Below are positions 30,847 to 39,549 of a stretch of DNA of 64,000 bases, in pieces. Source of the DNA: Pseudomonas cavernae (GTDB lineage: Bacteria; Pseudomonadota; Gammaproteobacteria; Pseudomonadales; Pseudomonadaceae). A model generated the notes under the pieces. It was not told the origin of the DNA, did no database searches, and saw nothing but the letters and a program-made list of their open reading frames with translations. The stretch covers positions 2,356,001 through 2,420,000 of the forward strand of contig NZ_CP032419.1 in NCBI RefSeq assembly GCF_003595175.1, written 5' to 3'. The translations under genes were made by a program, and so were the position numbers. How positions within the stretch are numbered: position 1 is the stretch's first letter; every line of letters starts with the position of its first letter.

Positions 30847-31866
30847 GTGGAGTTTCTAGCCGACTATGCAGGCTTTCTGGCCAAGACGGTAACGCTGGTG
30901 GTGGCCATTTTGCTGATCCTGGCGGCGATTGCCGTGTTGCGCAGCAAGGGTCGCGGCAAAGGCACCGGGCATCTGGAAGTGCACAAGCTCAACGACTTCT
31001 ACAAGAGTCTGCATCAGGGCTTGGAACAGGCCGTTCTCGGCAAGAGCCGGCTGAAGGCGGTGCGCAAGGAGGAGGCCAAGGCTGAGAAGGTGGCGAAGAA
31101 GGCCAGGGTGCAGAAGCCCCGGGTGTTCGTATTGGACTTCCACGGTGACATCAGGGCGTCAGCGACCGACCACTTGCGCCATGAGGTGACCGCACTGTTG
31201 AGCATGGCCTCGGCGAAGGATGAGGTGGTGCTGCGACTCGAGAGCGGCGGTGGCATGGTCCATAGTTATGGCTTGGCTTCCTCGCAACTGGCGCGGATTC
31301 GTCAGGCCGGTGTGCCCTTGACCGTCTGCATCGACAAGATCGCCGCCAGTGGCGGCTACATGATGGCCTGCGTCGGCGACAAGATCTTTTCCGCACCTTT
31401 TGCCATTCTCGGTTCGATTGGCGTGGTGGCGCAGCTACCCAACGTGCATCGGCTGCTGAAGAAGCACGAGATCGATTTCGAGGTGCTGACCGCCGGCGAG
31501 TACAAACGCACTCTGACGGTTTTCGGCGAAAACACCGAGAAAGGTCGGGAGAAATTCCAGGAAGACCTGGAAACCACCCATGAGCTGTTCAAGGGCTTTG
31601 TGGCTCGTTACCGCCCGCAACTGGCGATCGATGAGATCGCCACCGGCGAAATCTGGCTGGGCCAGGCGGCGCTGGGTAAGCAACTGGTCGACGAGCTCAA
31701 AACCAGTGACGAGTACCTCGCCGAGCGTGCCAAACAGGCCGATGTGTTCCAACTGCACTATGCGCAGAAGAAGAGCTTGCAGGAACGTATTGGTTTGGCT
31801 GCCAGCCTGGCAGTGGACCGGCTGGTGCTGACCTGGGTGAGCCGACTCAATCAGCGGTTCTGGTAA
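30847..31866 (+). CDS. sohB: Inner-membrane S49 peptidase SohB
   Basis: A 339-residue S49-family (signal peptide peptidase A-like) serine protease. An N-terminal membrane segment (about residues 10-30) is followed by a Lys/Ala-rich linker and the protease domain: Ser nucleophile in KIAASGGYMMACVGDKI and the general-base Lys in LTAGEYKRTLTVFGENT. The GTG at 30847 has a GAGGGG site and gives the family N-terminus; an in-frame ATG at 30787 is less likely. A 16-bp tandem repeat duplicates the sequence around the stop. Confidence 0.92.
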   Translation: MEFLADYAGFLAKTVTLVVAILLILAAIAVLRSKGRGKGTGHLEVHKLNDFYKSLHQGLEQAVLGKSRLKAVRKEEAKAEKVAKKARVQKPRVFVLDFHGDIRASATDHLRHEVTALLSMASAKDEVVLRLESGGGMVHSYGLASSQLARIRQAGVPLTVCIDKIAASGGYMMACVGDKIFSAPFAILGSIGVVAQLPNVHRLLKKHEIDFEVLTAGEYKRTLTVFGENTEKGREKFQEDLETTHELFKGFVARYRPQLAIDEIATGEIWLGQAALGKQLVDELKTSDEYLAERAKQADVFQLHYAQKKSLQERIGLAASLAVDRLVLTWVSRLNQRFW

Positions 31867-31890
31867 TCGAGAGCTCTGGTAATCAAGAGC
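31859..31890 (+). repeat. 16-bp tandem repeat at the end of sohB
   Basis: TCTGGTAATCGAGAGC (31859-31874) is followed directly by TCTGGTAATCAAGAGC (31875-31890), differing at one base. The unit contains the last Trp codon and stop of sohB, so the duplication leaves a second in-register TGG-TAA just past the gene. Likely a small slippage duplication. Confidence 0.85.
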
Positions 31891-31913
31891 TCCGACATTT
31901 AAGGAGGTTGGTG

Positions 31914-32906
31914 ATGAGCAAGTTCAAGGCGCTGCTGGTCAGCGAAGGGGCGGCCGGCGAGTTCACCCGCCAGGTGGTTGAACGCGATGTCAGCGAGCTG
32001 CCGGCCGGCGAGTTGTTGATCCGGGTGCAGTATTCCTCGTTGAACTACAAGGATGCCCTGTCTGCCAGCGGCAACCGCGGTGTGACGAAGAATTTTCCCC
32101 ATACTCCGGGTATCGACGCCGCCGGTGTGGTGGCCGAATCCAGCGTGGCGGAGTTCAGCCCCGGCGACGAGGTGATCGTCACCGGTTACGACCTGGGTAT
32201 GAATACCGCCGGCGGTTTCGGCCAGTACATCCGCATTCCGGCGGCCTGGGCGATCAAGCGGCCGCAAGGCTTGTCGCTACGCGAGGCCATGGTGCTCGGT
32301 ACTGCCGGCCTGACCGCTGCACTGTGCATCGACAACCTGGAGCGGGCGGGGCTGGATGCCGCCGCCGGGCCGGTCCTGGTCACCGGCGCAACGGGTGGGG
32401 TCGGCAGTATCGCCGTCACTTTGCTGGCCAGTCTCGGCTATCAAGTGGCAGCGTCCACCGGTAAGGCCGATCAGGCCGACTTCCTCAAGCAGCTGGGCGC
32501 CAGCCAGATCGTCGAACGCAGTGCCCTGCAAGAGGGTGTGGAGCGGCCGTTGCTCAAGGAACAATGGGCGGGCGCAGTCGATACCGTCGGCGGCGATATC
32601 CTCTTCAATGTGGTCAAATCCTTGCAATACGGGGCCAGCGTGGCCTGCTGCGGATTGACTGCCGGTACGAGTTTCAAGGCCAGCGTAATGCCCTTCATCC
32701 TGCGCGGGGTGAATCTGCTCGGCGTCGACTCGGTCGAGCTGCCGCTGGTGGACAAGGCTTCGATGTGGGATCGATTGTCCGTGCAGTGGAAGCTCAACAA
32801 CCTCGAGCGGCTGGTGCACGAGGTGACGCTGGAGCAGCTGCCGGCCGCGATCGAGCAGATCCTCGCCGGCAAGCTGGTTGGCCGGGTGCTGGTACGCCTG
32901 GACTGA
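31914..32906 (+). CDS. acuI: MDR/zinc-free quinone oxidoreductase, AcuI/YhdH family
   Basis: A 330-residue NADPH-dependent reductase of the YhdH/AcuI family, whose characterised members reduce acryloyl-CoA to propionyl-CoA. The substrate-domain signature SSLNYKDALSASGNRGVTKN followed by FPHTPGIDAAGVV is diagnostic, and the Rossmann motif GATGGVGSIAVTLLA is intact. No structural-zinc cysteine cluster is present. ATG at 31914 is preceded by an ideal AAGGAGG. It stands alone between sohB and a terminator. Confidence 0.88.
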   Translation: MSKFKALLVSEGAAGEFTRQVVERDVSELPAGELLIRVQYSSLNYKDALSASGNRGVTKNFPHTPGIDAAGVVAESSVAEFSPGDEVIVTGYDLGMNTAGGFGQYIRIPAAWAIKRPQGLSLREAMVLGTAGLTAALCIDNLERAGLDAAAGPVLVTGATGGVGSIAVTLLASLGYQVAASTGKADQADFLKQLGASQIVERSALQEGVERPLLKEQWAGAVDTVGGDILFNVVKSLQYGASVACCGLTAGTSFKASVMPFILRGVNLLGVDSVELPLVDKASMWDRLSVQWKLNNLERLVHEVTLEQLPAAIEQILAGKLVGRVLVRLD

Positions 32907-32922
32907 GTACAACGCGACACTG

Positions 32923-32950
32923 AAAGGCCCGGCAAGCTGCCGGGCCTTTT
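32923..32950. terminator. Terminator after acuI
   Basis: AAAGGCCCGGCA and TGCCGGGCCTTTT form a perfect GC-rich stem with a 3-nt loop and T tail. It separates the acuI-type gene from the 3' end of the convergent arsenic operon. Confidence 0.9.
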
Positions 32951-32971
32951 CGTTAGTGGCCGGCGACGCTG

Positions 32972-34189
32972 CTATTCCGCTGCATGCCTGGGCAGGCCAA
33001 GGGATATCAGCGCGGCCAACAGCACGAAGGCCGAGGAAATCCACAGGCAGGCCTCCAGCCCATAGCGCTGAAAAATCCAGCCGGACAGCAGAGTGCCAAG
33101 CAGGCGGCCCAAGGCGTTGGACATGTAGTAGAAACCCACATCCAGCGACACCCCGTCCTCCTGGGCATAGGCGACGATCAGGTAGCTGTGCAGCGAGGAG
33201 TTCACCGCGAACAGCGCGCCGAACAGCATCAAACCGCCCAGCAGCACAACTTGAGGCGACCAACCCACCGAGAGCCCGAGGGCGATGGCCGCAGGCAGAC
33301 CAGCTAGTAACGCCGCCCAAGCGAAAGCGGCGCGACCATCGGGAACATGCCCGCGCTGCTTGCCGGTGATAGCCGGGGCGAAGGACTGGACGATGCCGTA
33401 GCCGATGATCCAGGTCGCGAGGAAGCCGCCGACCTTCCAGAAGTCCCAGTCGAACACTGTGCTCAGGTACACCGGCAGCGCCACCACGAACCACACATCG
33501 CGGGCGCCGAAGAGGAACAGTCGCGCAACCGAGAGGATGTTGATTGCCCGGCTCTTGGAGAGGATCTCGCGGAACTTCGGCTTGGCTTTGGCCTTGCCCA
33601 GATCCTTTTTCAGCAGCAACAGGCTACCGATCCAGATCAGCGCCAATGACGTCGCCATCAGCAGCAGAGCGCCCTTGAAGCCGAGCAGGGCGAGCAGGGC
33701 GCCGCCGAGGAAGAAACCCACGCCCTTGAGCGCGTTCTTCGAGCCGGTGAGGATCGCCACCCACTGGTACAGCCTGCCTTGCTGGCCGGCCGGCACCAGC
33801 AGCTTGATCGAGCTCTTGGCACTCATCTTGTTGAGGTCTTTGGCGATGCCCGACAGCGCCTGGGCGCCCATCACCCAGGGGATGGTTAGCCAGACGGCCG
33901 GCACCGTCAGCATCAGCAGGGCGGCGACCTGCATGCCCAGACCGATGTTCATGGTGCGATTGAGGCCCAGGCGGGCGCCGAGGTAGCCGCCCACCAGGTT
34001 GGTAACGACGCCGAAGATTTCGTAGAACAGGAACAGCAACGCAATCTGCAGTGGGCTGTAGCCCAGCGTATGAAAATGCAACACCACCAGCATGCGCAAG
34101 GCGCCGTCGGTGAGGGTGAAGGCCCAGTAGTTGCCGGTTACCAGCAGGTACTGGCGCACTTCCAGGGAAAGGGCTGACAACGCCTGCAT
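32972..34189 (-). CDS. arsJ: ArsJ organoarsenical efflux MFS transporter
   Basis: A 405-residue major facilitator with about 12 membrane segments, last gene of the arsenic operon. The N-terminus (LEVRQYLLVTGNYWAFTLTD) and the internal ALSGIAKDLNKMSAKSSIKL match ArsJ, which exports 1-arseno-3-phosphoglycerate made by the neighbouring GAPDH; the product hydrolyses outside, giving arsenate extrusion. ATG at 34189 is chosen over the longer frame to 34258, which would run into gapdh. It lies 11 bp behind that gene. Confidence 0.94.
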   Translation of the reverse strand: MQALSALSLEVRQYLLVTGNYWAFTLTDGALRMLVVLHFHTLGYSPLQIALLFLFYEIFGVVTNLVGGYLGARLGLNRTMNIGLGMQVAALLMLTVPAVWLTIPWVMGAQALSGIAKDLNKMSAKSSIKLLVPAGQQGRLYQWVAILTGSKNALKGVGFFLGGALLALLGFKGALLLMATSLALIWIGSLLLLKKDLGKAKAKPKFREILSKSRAINILSVARLFLFGARDVWFVVALPVYLSTVFDWDFWKVGGFLATWIIGYGIVQSFAPAITGKQRGHVPDGRAAFAWAALLAGLPAAIALGLSVGWSPQVVLLGGLMLFGALFAVNSSLHSYLIVAYAQEDGVSLDVGFYYMSNALGRLLGTLLSGWIFQRYGLEACLWISSAFVLLAALISLGLPRHAAE

Positions 34190-34200
34190 AATCGCCCCGG

Positions 34201-35205
34201 TTAGCCGGCCAAGCCGACCAGTCGAGCTAGCTCGACAGTGCGGTTGGCGTAGCCCCACTCGTTGTCGTACCAGGCGTAGAGCTTCACCTGGGTGCCGTTG
34301 ATCACCATGGTCGACAGCGCATCGATGATCGAGGAGCGCGGGTCGGTGCGGTAGTCGATGGACACCAGCGGCCGCTCCTCATAGCCGAGGATGCCCTTGA
34401 GCGGGCCTGCGGCGGCGGTCTTAAGCAAGGCATTCACCTCGTCTACCGTGGTTGCACGCTCCACTTCAAACACGCAGTCAGTCAGCGAAGCATTGGCCAG
34501 CGGCACGCGCACGGCATGGCCGTTCAGGCGCCCGCGCAGCTCGGGGAAGATTTCCGCAATGGCGGTGGCCGAGCCGGTGCTGGTGGGGATCAGGCTCATA
34601 CCCGAGGCGCGGGCGCGGCGCAGATCCTTGTGCGGCTGGTCGAGGATGCTCTGGGTGTTGGTCAGATCGTGAATGGTGGTGATCGAGCCGTGGCGGATGC
34701 CCAGGTTTTCGTGAATCACCTTGACCACTGGCGCCAGGCAATTGGTGGTGCAGGATGCCGCGGTAACGATGCGGTGCTGCGCCGGATCGAATAGCTGCTG
34801 GTTGACGCCCATGACGACGTTCAACGCCCCCTTCTCCTTGACCGGAGCACAGACCACAACGCGCTTCACGCCCTGATCCAGATAGTCTTGGAGCGCGGCG
34901 ACGGTCTTCATCTTGCCGCTGGCCTCGATCACCAGATCGCAGCCGGACCAGTCGGTGTCGGCAATCGTCTTGTTGGCGGTGACCTGGATGCGCTTGCCGT
35001 CGATCACCACGCGATCGCCTTCGGCGCTGGCTTCGTACTGCCAGCGGCCATGCACCGAGTCGAAGTTGAGCAGGTGCGCATGGGTCGCAGCGTCGCCGGC
35101 TGGGTCGTTGAGCTGCACGAATTCGAATTCCGGCCAGCCCCAGGCTGCGCGCAGGGCGAGGCGACCGATGCGGCCGAATCCGTTGATGCCGACTTTGATG
35201 CTCAT
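34201..35205 (-). CDS. gapdh: ArsJ-associated glyceraldehyde-3-phosphate dehydrogenase
   Basis: A 334-residue type I GAPDH: NAD-binding [16 protein letters not shown], active-site Cys in [14 protein letters not shown], and catalytic His in the [12 protein letters not shown] region. In ars operons this paralogue uses arsenate in place of phosphate, producing 1-arseno-3-phosphoglycerate for export by ArsJ. Location between the phosphatase gene and arsJ supports this role rather than central glycolysis. ATG at 35205 gives the family start [11 protein letters not shown]. Confidence 0.94.
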   Translation of the reverse strand: MSIKVGINGFGRIGRLALRAAWGWPEFEFVQLNDPAGDAATHAHLLNFDSVHGRWQYEASAEGDRVVIDGKRIQVTANKTIADTDWSGCDLVIEASGKMKTVAALQDYLDQGVKRVVVCAPVKEKGALNVVMGVNQQLFDPAQHRIVTAASCTTNCLAPVVKVIHENLGIRHGSITTIHDLTNTQSILDQPHKDLRRARASGMSLIPTSTGSATAIAEIFPELRGRLNGHAVRVPLANASLTDCVFEVERATTVDEVNALLKTAAAGPLKGILGYEERPLVSIDYRTDPRSSIIDALSTMVINGTQVKLYAWYDNEWGYANRTVELARLVGLAG

Positions 35206-35230
35206 GTTGTTGTTCTCGCGCTGCGGGAAA

Positions 35231-35737
35231 TTACGACTTGGTGATGTCGAACTGGCTGATGTAGTCGATATGCACTGGGTGCTGGATAGCACGGGGGCGT
35301 AGCGCTTGGACTGCGCTGACCGCCTCGCGGAACAGCACGCCATTCTCAATCAGGAGTTGCGCGGCAATCAGGCCGGTGCGACCCGAACCGCCCTTGCAGT
35401 GGATGGCGATGTTCTTCCCGTCGCTGAGCAGTTGCTTGATCCGCTCGCGATTGGCTTCCCAGGCCGCCTGGAAGGCCTCACCGGGAGCCTGCTCGTCTGC
35501 CACCGGTAGATGGAACCACTCGATGCCGCGCTGTTGGCACTGCTCCGGCAGGTTCTCGACTTCGTTCTGGCTCAACTCTTCAGTGGGCATCAGTGTCAGC
35601 AGGGCCGAAGCGCCGGCCTCTTTGAGGGTGTCCAGCGCCTTGGCGACCGAAGTCTCCTTGGTGCCCGGACACGGAGTGAAGATCAGTTGGCCTTTGACCT
35701 GCTCGGCTTGAAGCACGGAGTAAGGATGTATCGACAC
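35231..35737 (-). CDS. Dual-specificity-type phosphatase of the ars operon
   Basis: A 168-residue cysteine phosphatase of the dual-specificity fold. The P-loop [12 protein letters not shown] contains the CX5R signature with its nucleophilic Cys and Arg; a general-acid Asp is likely in HLPVADEQ. Related genes recur in Pseudomonas arsenic clusters next to gapdh, but the substrate is not established to my knowledge; a phosphorylated or arsenylated sugar/peptide is possible. It sits between arsH and gapdh in the same operon. Confidence 0.85.
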   Translation of the reverse strand: MSIHPYSVLQAEQVKGQLIFTPCPGTKETSVAKALDTLKEAGASALLTLMPTEELSQNEVENLPEQCQQRGIEWFHLPVADEQAPGEAFQAAWEANRERIKQLLSDGKNIAIHCKGGSGRTGLIAAQLLIENGVLFREAVSAVQALRPRAIQHPVHIDYISQFDITKS

Positions 35738-35748
35738 GTTAGAATCCT

Positions 35749-36465
35749 TCAGATGGAACGTTGATTGACGCGTTTGGAGAGTTCTTCCGCCGATTCCTTG
35801 CGTTCGGAATAGCGGTCAACCAGATAGTCCGAGCGCTCGCGCAACAGCAGGGTGAACTTCACCAGCTCTTCCATCACGTCCACTACGCGGTCGTAGAAGG
35901 ACGACGGCTTCATCCGACCAGCCTCGTCGAACTCCAGATAAGCCTTCGGCACCGAGGACTGGTTGGGGATGGTGAACATGCGCATCCAGCGGCCCAGCAC
36001 ACGCAGCTGATTGACCACGTTGAACGACTGCGAACCGCCACAGACCTGCATCACTGCCAGGGTCTTGCCCTGGGTCGGACGCACCGCGCCCATGGCCAGC
36101 GGTATCCAGTCGATCTGCGCCTTGAACACTGCAGTCATAGAACCGTGGCGCTCCGGCGAACACCAGACCTGGCCTTCCGACCACTGCATCAGCTCGCGCA
36201 GTTCCTGCACCTTGGGATGGCTATCCGGAGCATCGTCCGGCAGCGGTAGGCCAGATGGATCGAAGATCCGCGTCTCGCCGCCGAAGTGCTCCAGCAGGCG
36301 CGCGGCTTCCTCCGTCAGCAAGCGGCTGAAGGAACGTTCACGGGTCGAGCCATAGAGCAGCAGGATGCGTGGTTTGTGAGTGGCAGTAAGCGTGGTGCCA
36401 AGCTTGTCCGGGGTCGGCAGGTCAACCAATTCAGCATCAAGGTTGGGAATAAGATATTTAGTCAT
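35749..36465 (-). CDS. arsH: ArsH, NADPH:FMN reductase / organoarsenical oxidase
   Basis: A 238-residue flavodoxin-like protein. The FMN phosphate loop [20 protein letters not shown] and the ArsH-specific [20 protein letters not shown] are intact. Characterised ArsH proteins use NADPH and FMN to oxidise trivalent organoarsenicals to less toxic pentavalent forms. The gene lies 4 bp after acr3, consistent with co-translation. Confidence 0.96.
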   Translation of the reverse strand: MTKYLIPNLDAELVDLPTPDKLGTTLTATHKPRILLLYGSTRERSFSRLLTEEAARLLEHFGGETRIFDPSGLPLPDDAPDSHPKVQELRELMQWSEGQVWCSPERHGSMTAVFKAQIDWIPLAMGAVRPTQGKTLAVMQVCGGSQSFNVVNQLRVLGRWMRMFTIPNQSSVPKAYLEFDEAGRMKPSSFYDRVVDVMEELVKFTLLLRERSDYLVDRYSERKESAEELSKRVNQRSI

Positions 36466-36469
36466 ACAT

Positions 36470-37531
36470 TTACTCCTGAGCGAGGGCGCCCTTGGGCTGA
36501 TCGAACCAGCGGCGCTTGAGCCAGAAGGCCACGCCGACCAGCGAGATCAGCACCGGCACCTCTACCAGTGGGCCAATTACCGTGGCGAAAGCCACGGGGG
36601 ACGCGAGGCCGAAGGTGGCAATCGCAACGGCAATCGCGAGTTCGAAGTTGTTGCTGGCGGCGGTGAAGGCCAGTGCCGTGGTGCGCGGGTAATCAGCTTC
36701 CAGCAGCTTGCCCATCCAGAAACTGATGAAGAACATCACCACGAAGTAGATGGTCAGCGGGATGGCGATACGCAGCACGTCCAGCGGCAGTTGCAGCACC
36801 ATGTCGCCCTTGAGGCTGAACATCGCCACGATAGCCAGCAGTAGCGCGACCAGCGTCAGGGGGCTGATGCGCGGGATGAATCGTTGGCTGAACCAGGCCT
36901 CACCTTTGAGGCTGATGAGAGTCTTGCGAGTGAGAAGTCCGGCCAAGAACGGGATGCCCAGGTAGATCAGTACGGACTCGGCGATGCTGACAAGACTGAC
37001 ATCGATCACGCTGCCCTGTAGGCCGAACAGCGGCGGCAGCAGGCCGAGGAAGATCCAGGCGTACAGGCTGAAGAACAGGATCTGGAAGAGGCTGTTGAAC
37101 GCTACCAGCCCGGCCACGTACTGGTTGTTGCCGCCCGCGATCTGGTTCCATACCAGCACCATGGCGATGCAGCGCGCTAAGCCGATGAGGATCAACCCGG
37201 TCATGTATTCAGGCTTGTCGGCCAGGAACACGATGGCCAGGACGAACATCAGCGCCGGGCCGATCACCCAGTTCTGGACAAGCGACAGCGCCAGGATGCG
37301 CTTGTCCTTGAATACCTCAGGCAACTCCTCGTAACGCACCTTCGCCAGCGGCGGATACATCATCACGATCAGACCGATGGCGATGGGGATGTTGGTCGAG
37401 CCGACGGACAAGCTGTTCAGCCAGCCCGGCAGCCCCTCGAACAAGCTGCCCAGGGCGACACCCACAGCCATGGCCAGGAAGATCCAGACGGTCAGGTAGC
37501 GATCCAGGAAAGAAAGACGGCTTTTGCTCAT
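36470..37531 (-). CDS. acr3: Arsenite efflux permease, ACR3 family
   Basis: A 353-residue inner-membrane arsenite transporter of the ACR3/BASS superfamily with about ten membrane segments. The essential conserved Cys lies in [20 protein letters not shown], and [20 protein letters not shown] is the second family motif. It is not the E. coli ArsB fold, although Pseudomonas genes of this type are sometimes named arsB. It exports arsenite produced by the ArsC encoded 14 bp upstream. Confidence 0.96.
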   Translation of the reverse strand: MSKSRLSFLDRYLTVWIFLAMAVGVALGSLFEGLPGWLNSLSVGSTNIPIAIGLIVMMYPPLAKVRYEELPEVFKDKRILALSLVQNWVIGPALMFVLAIVFLADKPEYMTGLILIGLARCIAMVLVWNQIAGGNNQYVAGLVAFNSLFQILFFSLYAWIFLGLLPPLFGLQGSVIDVSLVSIAESVLIYLGIPFLAGLLTRKTLISLKGEAWFSQRFIPRISPLTLVALLLAIVAMFSLKGDMVLQLPLDVLRIAIPLTIYFVVMFFISFWMGKLLEADYPRTTALAFTAASNNFELAIAVAIATFGLASPVAFATVIGPLVEVPVLISLVGVAFWLKRRWFDQPKGALAQE

Positions 37532-37545
37532 TTTCTATCTCCTGC

Positions 37546-38016
37546 TCAGAGCTTGCCGATCAGGGCCAGCTCGGCCTTGAGCTGCTCTGGGCCCATTTGC
37601 TTGAACGGCAGTGCGAGAAAGCCCTGGATACGAGTACGGATGGTTTCCAGCGTGCTTTCGAAGGCGGCCTCCACCTCCTCGGGACTGCCCTGGTACTCCG
37701 AGGGATCGGCTAGCCCCCAGTGCGCCTTGGTCGCCGGACCGAAGAACACCGGGCAGGCTTCGCTGGCAGCCTTGTCGCAGACGGTGATGACGAAATTGGG
37801 CACCAACGCCTCATGGACATCGCTCAACTTGCTGTACAGCCCCTCGGTCGAAATGCCGGCCTTATCCAGGGTTTTCAGGCTGAGCGGATGCACTGTGCCT
37901 TTCGGCTGGCTACCCGCGCTGTAGGCCTTCATACCGGCTGGCGCCAGGTGGTTGAACATGGCTTCGGATAGGATGCTGCGGCAACTATTGGCGGTGCAGA
38001 GGAACAGAACTTTCAT
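37546..38016 (-). CDS. arsC: Arsenate reductase, thioredoxin-coupled (LMW-PTP type)
   Basis: A 156-residue cytosolic reductase converting arsenate to arsenite. The P-loop CTANSCRS holds the nucleophilic Cys, and the redox pair for the disulfide cascade lies in CDKAASEACPVF, typical of the thioredoxin-linked class. ATG at 38016 gives the family start MKVLFLCTANS; the frame extends upstream but overlaps no family sequence. It lies 43 bp after arsR. Confidence 0.95.
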   Translation of the reverse strand: MKVLFLCTANSCRSILSEAMFNHLAPAGMKAYSAGSQPKGTVHPLSLKTLDKAGISTEGLYSKLSDVHEALVPNFVITVCDKAASEACPVFFGPATKAHWGLADPSEYQGSPEEVEAAFESTLETIRTRIQGFLALPFKQMGPEQLKAELALIGKL

Positions 38017-38059
38017 TTGCGGGCATCCCTTTAAACTCGGGCAAGCGTGGAGGCTCGGA

Positions 38060-38416
38060 TCAGCGGCAGGCGGCGACACGCTCAGGACGGTCGCCCATCT
38101 GATCGAGGCGCTTGGCATCGGGGCTTAACCAGTGACGGTTGGCTTCGAGCGTGGTCTCCAGCACTTTGACGACCCAATCCGGCAGATTCGGATGCAGCCG
38201 GTAATACACCCACTGCCCCTGGCGGCGATCCTCCAGCAGGCCGCAAGTACGCAGTTGGGCCAAATGCCGGGAGATCTTCGGCTGGCTTTCATCTAGCGCG
38301 CAGGTCAACTCGCAGACGCACAGTTCGCCCTCGCGAGCGACCAGCAGCATGACGCGGACACGGGTCTCGTCAGCTAGGCACTTGAATACGGTGGTGGGTG
38401 TCAGATGGTCAGCCAT
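38060..38416 (-). CDS. arsR: ArsR arsenical-responsive repressor
   Basis: A 118-residue winged-helix repressor of the ArsR/SmtB family that leaves DNA when trivalent arsenic binds. The metalloid site ELCVCELTCALDESQPKIS contains the CxC plus nearby Cys of the classic arrangement, and the recognition helix follows (QPKISRHLAQLRTCGLLEDR). It is the second gene of the operon, 7 bp after an LMW-phosphatase-like gene, so the operator is expected upstream of that gene. Confidence 0.95.
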   Translation of the reverse strand: MADHLTPTTVFKCLADETRVRVMLLVAREGELCVCELTCALDESQPKISRHLAQLRTCGLLEDRRQGQWVYYRLHPNLPDWVVKVLETTLEANRHWLSPDAKRLDQMGDRPERVAACR

Positions 38417-38423
38417 TGCAGTC

Positions 38424-38837
38424 TCAAGGTTTGGTTTTCACCAGAACGAACATCTTGATGCGTTCATGGATCTCGTGGAGGGTGTGGCGGAATGCCTCGG
38501 GCTTGGTATTGGTCGTCGGGTCTTCAAAGTTCCAGGCCAACGCCTCACCGGCTCCGGGAAGGGCATGGCATTCCAACGCCGATTTATCGCACAGCGTGAT
38601 GACGTAATCGAAACGCTCGCCCACAAACTCATCAAGGGACTTGCTGCGCAACCCTTCGGTGCTGACGCCCAGATGCTGGAGTGCCTCAAAAGTGCGCGGG
38701 TCGATCTCGCTGGGCGCGGTGCCGGCACTGAATGCCTCGAAACGCTCGGAGTCGGTGTGCCGCAGCAGCGCCTCAGCCAGTTGCGAGCGGGCAGCGTTGG
38801 CCACACAAATGAACAACACGCGGGTCTTGTAGGTCAT
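38424..38837 (-). CDS. LMW protein-tyrosine-phosphatase/ArsC-like protein, first gene of ars operon
   Basis: A 137-residue LMW-PTP-fold protein with P-loop FICVANAARSQLAEALL (CX5R). Two further Cys occur in TLCDKSALECHALPG, resembling the thioredoxin-coupled ArsC redox pair. Unlike the arsC in this operon it lacks the CPVF context, so it may be a diverged arsenate reductase or a phosphatase. It precedes arsR by 7 bp and is the promoter-proximal gene, an uncommon position. Confidence 0.82.
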   Translation of the reverse strand: MTYKTRVLFICVANAARSQLAEALLRHTDSERFEAFSAGTAPSEIDPRTFEALQHLGVSTEGLRSKSLDEFVGERFDYVITLCDKSALECHALPGAGEALAWNFEDPTTNTKPEAFRHTLHEIHERIKMFVLVKTKP

Positions 38838-38855
38838 TGCCAGATCTCGAGAGTG

Positions 38856-38886
38856 ATATGGTTTTTAAAATATATGGTTTATCAAA
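38856..38886 (-). promoter_or_regulatory. Candidate ars promoter/operator with direct repeats
   Basis: The plus strand shows two exact 9-bp repeats, ATATGGTTT at 38856-38864 and 38872-38880, in an AT-rich island unlike the GC-rich surroundings. On the minus strand they overlap a possible -35 (TTGATA) and -10 (ACCATA) 17 bp apart, 20-50 bp before the first ars gene. Placement fits an ArsR operator, but no ArsR site was verified. Confidence 0.45.
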
Positions 38887-39102
38887 TATTAAGTAAAGGT
38901 CCCGAACAACGAACGGGCGAAATGCCTTGCTTTCTGGCCGTAAGACCTATTTCTGTCCAGTTGTTTGGTGGTCTTTTAGTAGGCCGCTCAACTCTTTGAT
39001 CAAGAAATATCTGGATATACGCATGTTTTTGCGTGCGTAATCAATCTGTCATCAAGGCGGCTTTAGGTTCCTTCGCATCCCAACCCCAACAGGAACCTTG
39101 TG

Positions 39103-39375
39103 ATGAAAAAGCTGACCTTGACTGCAATGCTGCTGAGTAGCCTGTTCGTCGGCGCAACCTTCGCCAGCCAGTACGAGAAACCCGGATTCGTGACCGAGGT
39201 TGAAGATGGCCGTCTGTGGGTATTCCGTCAGAGCTTCCAGGAGCTGAAGGACTTCAAAGCGCATGGCGAGCTGGCCAAGCAGTTCACTGACATCGGTACG
39301 GGCCCGGAAGGTATGACCGTCAAATCGGGCGATGAGAAGACGCTGAAGGACTACCTGAGCACACTGAAGAAGTAG
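39103..39375 (+). CDS. Small exported protein, unknown function
   Basis: A 90-residue protein with a clear signal peptide (MKKLTLTAMLLSSLFVGATF, cleavage after AFA-S or similar). The mature part of about 68 residues is rich in charged residues (QYEKPGFVTEVEDGRLWVFR, SGDEKTLKDYLSTLKK) and has no Cys. The start is ATG at 39103, with GTG directly before it also possible; AGGA lies 9 bp upstream. It stands alone beside the ars operon, divergent from it, and is followed by a terminator. Family not recognised. Confidence 0.8.
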   Translation: MKKLTLTAMLLSSLFVGATFASQYEKPGFVTEVEDGRLWVFRQSFQELKDFKAHGELAKQFTDIGTGPEGMTVKSGDEKTLKDYLSTLKK

Positions 39376-39430
39376 GCAGTATCGTCACGGAAAGACGCGT
39401 AATTCATGGTGCCGCCATGATCCCTTTCTA

Positions 39431-39457
39431 ACCGCCTTCGGGCGGCTTTTCATTTTT
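39431..39457 (+). terminator. Terminator after small exported protein
   Basis: ACCGCC TTCG GGCGG hairpin with the stable TTCG loop and a T-rich tail, about 55 bp past the stop codon. Confidence 0.8.
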
Positions 39458-39549
39458 CCCGGATGCCTGCGAGCCGGTTATCAGCTGCTGCTAAGGCGCT
39501 CTGCGGCAAGTGCCATGCTTGCTGGTGAAGATGCAGCCGGAGGCATGCC

